NCBI GenBank assembly: GCA_043802345.1
Contig: JAZDLC010000325.1
Location: 1 to 15,424, forward strand
Length of the DNA stretch: 15,424 nucleotides
DNA from: JAZDLC01 sp043802345
Lineage (GTDB): Bacteria > Planctomycetota > B15-G4 > JADJEK01
Direction of reading: 5' to 3'
Each line of letters starts with the position of its first letter. Position 1 is the first letter of the stretch. The position numbers were made by a program, and so were the translations under genes. Under the pieces are notes generated by a model. That model ran no database searches. It was not told where the DNA came from and worked only from the letters and a program-made list of their open reading frames with translations. Positions 13,963-15,424 of this stretch are shown here, piece by piece.

Positions 13963-15424
13963 TGACGCTGGCTGAGATTCTCTGTACCTGCGGCAAGCGG
14001 TTCTCCGTTCAGGATGACGGCGGCGGTCTTCCCCACGCCTGCCCGGACTGCCAGATGTTGAACGTGCTGCCCCGGGTCGCCAGCCTGGAGCCTGTCGGCG
14101 TCGGCGCTGGCACCGAGACGCAGGTCCGATCCACCAGAGTGTTGTCCCGGGTCGGCCAGAGCGTGCAGGAGGCGGTGAAGGGCCTGCCTGAAGGATCGGT
14201 GCTCGGCCCGTACCGGGTGATCTCGCGCATCGGCAAGGGAGGAATGGGGTCGGTCTACGAGGCGGTCGATGATCGGCTCGGTCAGAAGGTCGCCCTCAAG
14301 GTGCTTTCGCCGGAGCTGACCCAGCGGCCGGACTTCGTGGTCCGCTTCCATCGGGAGTCGAGATCGCTTGCCGAACTCTCCGATCCGCGCATCGCCAAGG
14401 TCTACTTCAACGGGGCGGCGGAGGGGCTGCCCTTCTTCGCCATGGAGTTCGTTGACGGCAGGAACCTGGAGCAGATCCTCGAGGAGGATGGGAGGATGTC
14501 TTCAGAGCAGGTCCTGCACCTGATGAGCGAGGCGGCCATCGGTCTCTCGGCCGCCGCCGATCAGGGGATCATTCACCGGGACGTCAAGCCGACCAACCTG
14601 CTGGTCGACCGGGAGGGGAACCTGCGGATCGTGGACTTCGGCCTGGCCAAGTCGGTCGACTCGGAGTCGCGCCTGACCGTGACCGGGGCGGTGGTGGGGA
14701 CCCCGTATTACCTCTCTCCGGAGCAGGGGCTCGGCAAACCGGTCGATGTGCGCTCCGACATCTACTCCCTCGGGGCCACCTTCTACCACCTGATGACGGG
14801 GAAGCCCCCGTTCGATGCGGAGAGCCCGGTCTCGATCATCATGTGTCATGTCAGCAAAGCGCCCGAACTGATCACGGAGCGAAACTCGAGCATTCCGGAG
14901 CCGCTGGCCCGGGTCGTCATGCGCTGCATCGCGAAGAGCCCGGAGCGGCGGTACCAGGATTATGACGAGCTGCTGGAGGATCTGGAGGCGGTGCGGCAGG
15001 GAGAGCCGGTGGCGGCTCCCCCCCAGGAGATCTCCGCCAAGAAGACCGGCCCGTCGGTAGTGGTGATGGACGAGCTGGAAGAGGGCGTGAGCGTGCTGCG
15101 TCGGGCTTCCAGGATCAGGCGAGGCTTCGCCCTCGCCATCGACTTCGCCGTGCTCTCGTTGGCCTGGGTCGCGGTGATCGCCATCTTCGAGGGCCGGGTC
15201 GCCATGCACCCCTTGCAGGTTCTGCTCCCGCTCGCGTACCTGTACATCGCGGTGGGTGACGGGTTGGGGGGGCGCTCCCCGGGCAAGCGGTTTGCCCATT
15301 TGCGGGTGGCCCTGCCGGACGGTACCGGCCCGAGTCTTCTCGCCGCCGCCATTCGCGGGCTGCTCTGCCTGCCGATCATCTTCATCGTCGCCCTGTCCCG
15401 CGGCGCGGGTCCCGCAGACGCCAC
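13962..15424 (+). CDS. Ser/Thr protein kinase with zinc ribbon and RDD domain (cut by right edge)
   Basis: The frame starts at ATG 13962, inside the stop of the upstream activator (TGATG), and stays open to the window end, giving 487 residues so far. The N-terminus has a zinc-ribbon pattern (Cys8, Cys10, Cys27, Cys30). A Hanks-type kinase domain runs from about 84 to 350: glycine loop GKGGMGSVYEA (91-101), Lys113, HRDVKPTN (Asp207), DFG (225-227), GTPYYLSPEQ and SDIYSLG. All catalytic residues are present. After a linker an RDD-type membrane domain starts near 380 (RRASRIRRGFALAIDFAVLS, then GGRSPGKRFAHLRV), with at least two hydrophobic segments visible. The kinase should be membrane-attached with a cytoplasmic catalytic domain, and may phosphorylate targets recognised by the FHA domain of its neighbour. 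That partnership is inferred from coupling. Confidence 0.93.
   Translation, partial: MTLAEILCTCGKRFSVQDDGGGLPHACPDCQMLNVLPRVASLEPVGVGAGTETQVRSTRVLSRVGQSVQEAVKGLPEGSVLGPYRVISRIGKGGMGSVYEAVDDRLGQKVALKVLSPELTQRPDFVVRFHRESRSLAELSDPRIAKVYFNGAAEGLPFFAMEFVDGRNLEQILEEDGRMSSEQVLHLMSEAAIGLSAAADQGIIHRDVKPTNLLVDREGNLRIVDFGLAKSVDSESRLTVTGAVVGTPYYLSPEQGLGKPVDVRSDIYSLGATFYHLMTGKPPFDAESPVSIIMCHVSKAPELITERNSSIPEPLARVVMRCIAKSPERRYQDYDELLEDLEAVRQGEPVAAPPQEISAKKTGPSVVVMDELEEGVSVLRRASRIRRGFALAIDFAVLSLAWVAVIAIFEGRVAMHPLQVLLPLAYLYIAVGDGLGGRSPGKRFAHLRVALPDGTGPSLLAAAIRGLLCLPIIFIVALSRGAGPADA

Overview
This is a GC-rich bacterial window in which every convincing gene lies on the plus strand. No rRNA, tRNA, CRISPR array or intact mobile element is visible. 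The gene set points to a Gram-negative soil or aquatic lineage with complex signalling: a secreted CotH kinase with a lamin-tail domain, a Hanks-type kinase with a zinc ribbon and RDD membrane domain, an FHA-GAF sigma-54 activator, and small secreted proteins with a VW..P..PIYE motif. Planctomycetota or a neighbouring deep lineage (Eisenbacteria-, Acidobacteriota- or Myxococcota-like) is my best guess, made with low confidence.

Layout. (1) 1-264 is the C-terminal end of an unrecognised protein. (2) 265-991 is non-coding and repeat-rich: two copies of a ~73-bp G-rich element, a hexanucleotide tandem repeat and several hairpins. (3) 992-6191 is a four-gene set: a secreted CotH-family kinase, a VTC-type polyphosphate polymerase, a DUF4956 membrane protein and a HlyD-like membrane-fusion protein. 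The last three overlap or abut and look co-transcribed. The set suggests a cell-envelope pathway that makes or moves a polyanion such as polyphosphate and modifies secreted proteins; that role is inference. (4) 6460-8621 is an OmpR-type response regulator and its histidine kinase, with overlapping start and stop. (5) 8640-10431 starts with an 11-bp-period direct repeat resembling a PHO-box-type operator, followed by a 55-aa secreted protein and a secreted protein with two Lcl_C (DUF1566) domains and a proline-rich tail. (6) 10432-11019 is non-coding and holds an AT-rich island and a partial sigma-54-like promoter. (7) 11020-12060 holds two small secreted proteins sharing a motif; the second is frameshifted at a G5 tract just before its natural stop and a strong hairpin. 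(8) 12100 to the right edge holds a sigma-54 activator with FHA and GAF domains, translationally coupled to a Ser/Thr kinase that runs off the window.

How the genes may work together. The response regulator is probably the factor that binds the direct repeat at 8640-8657. A similar repeat lies at 825-842 upstream of the cotH cluster, so one two-component system could control both secreted-protein loci. On the right, the kinase may phosphorylate proteins read by the FHA domain of its partner activator, which could then drive sigma-54 promoters such as the candidate at 10939-10957.

The strongest leads are the CotH/VTC/DUF4956/HlyD cassette, the shared PHO-box-like repeats, the unlisted 55-aa gene and the frameshift at 11901-11905.
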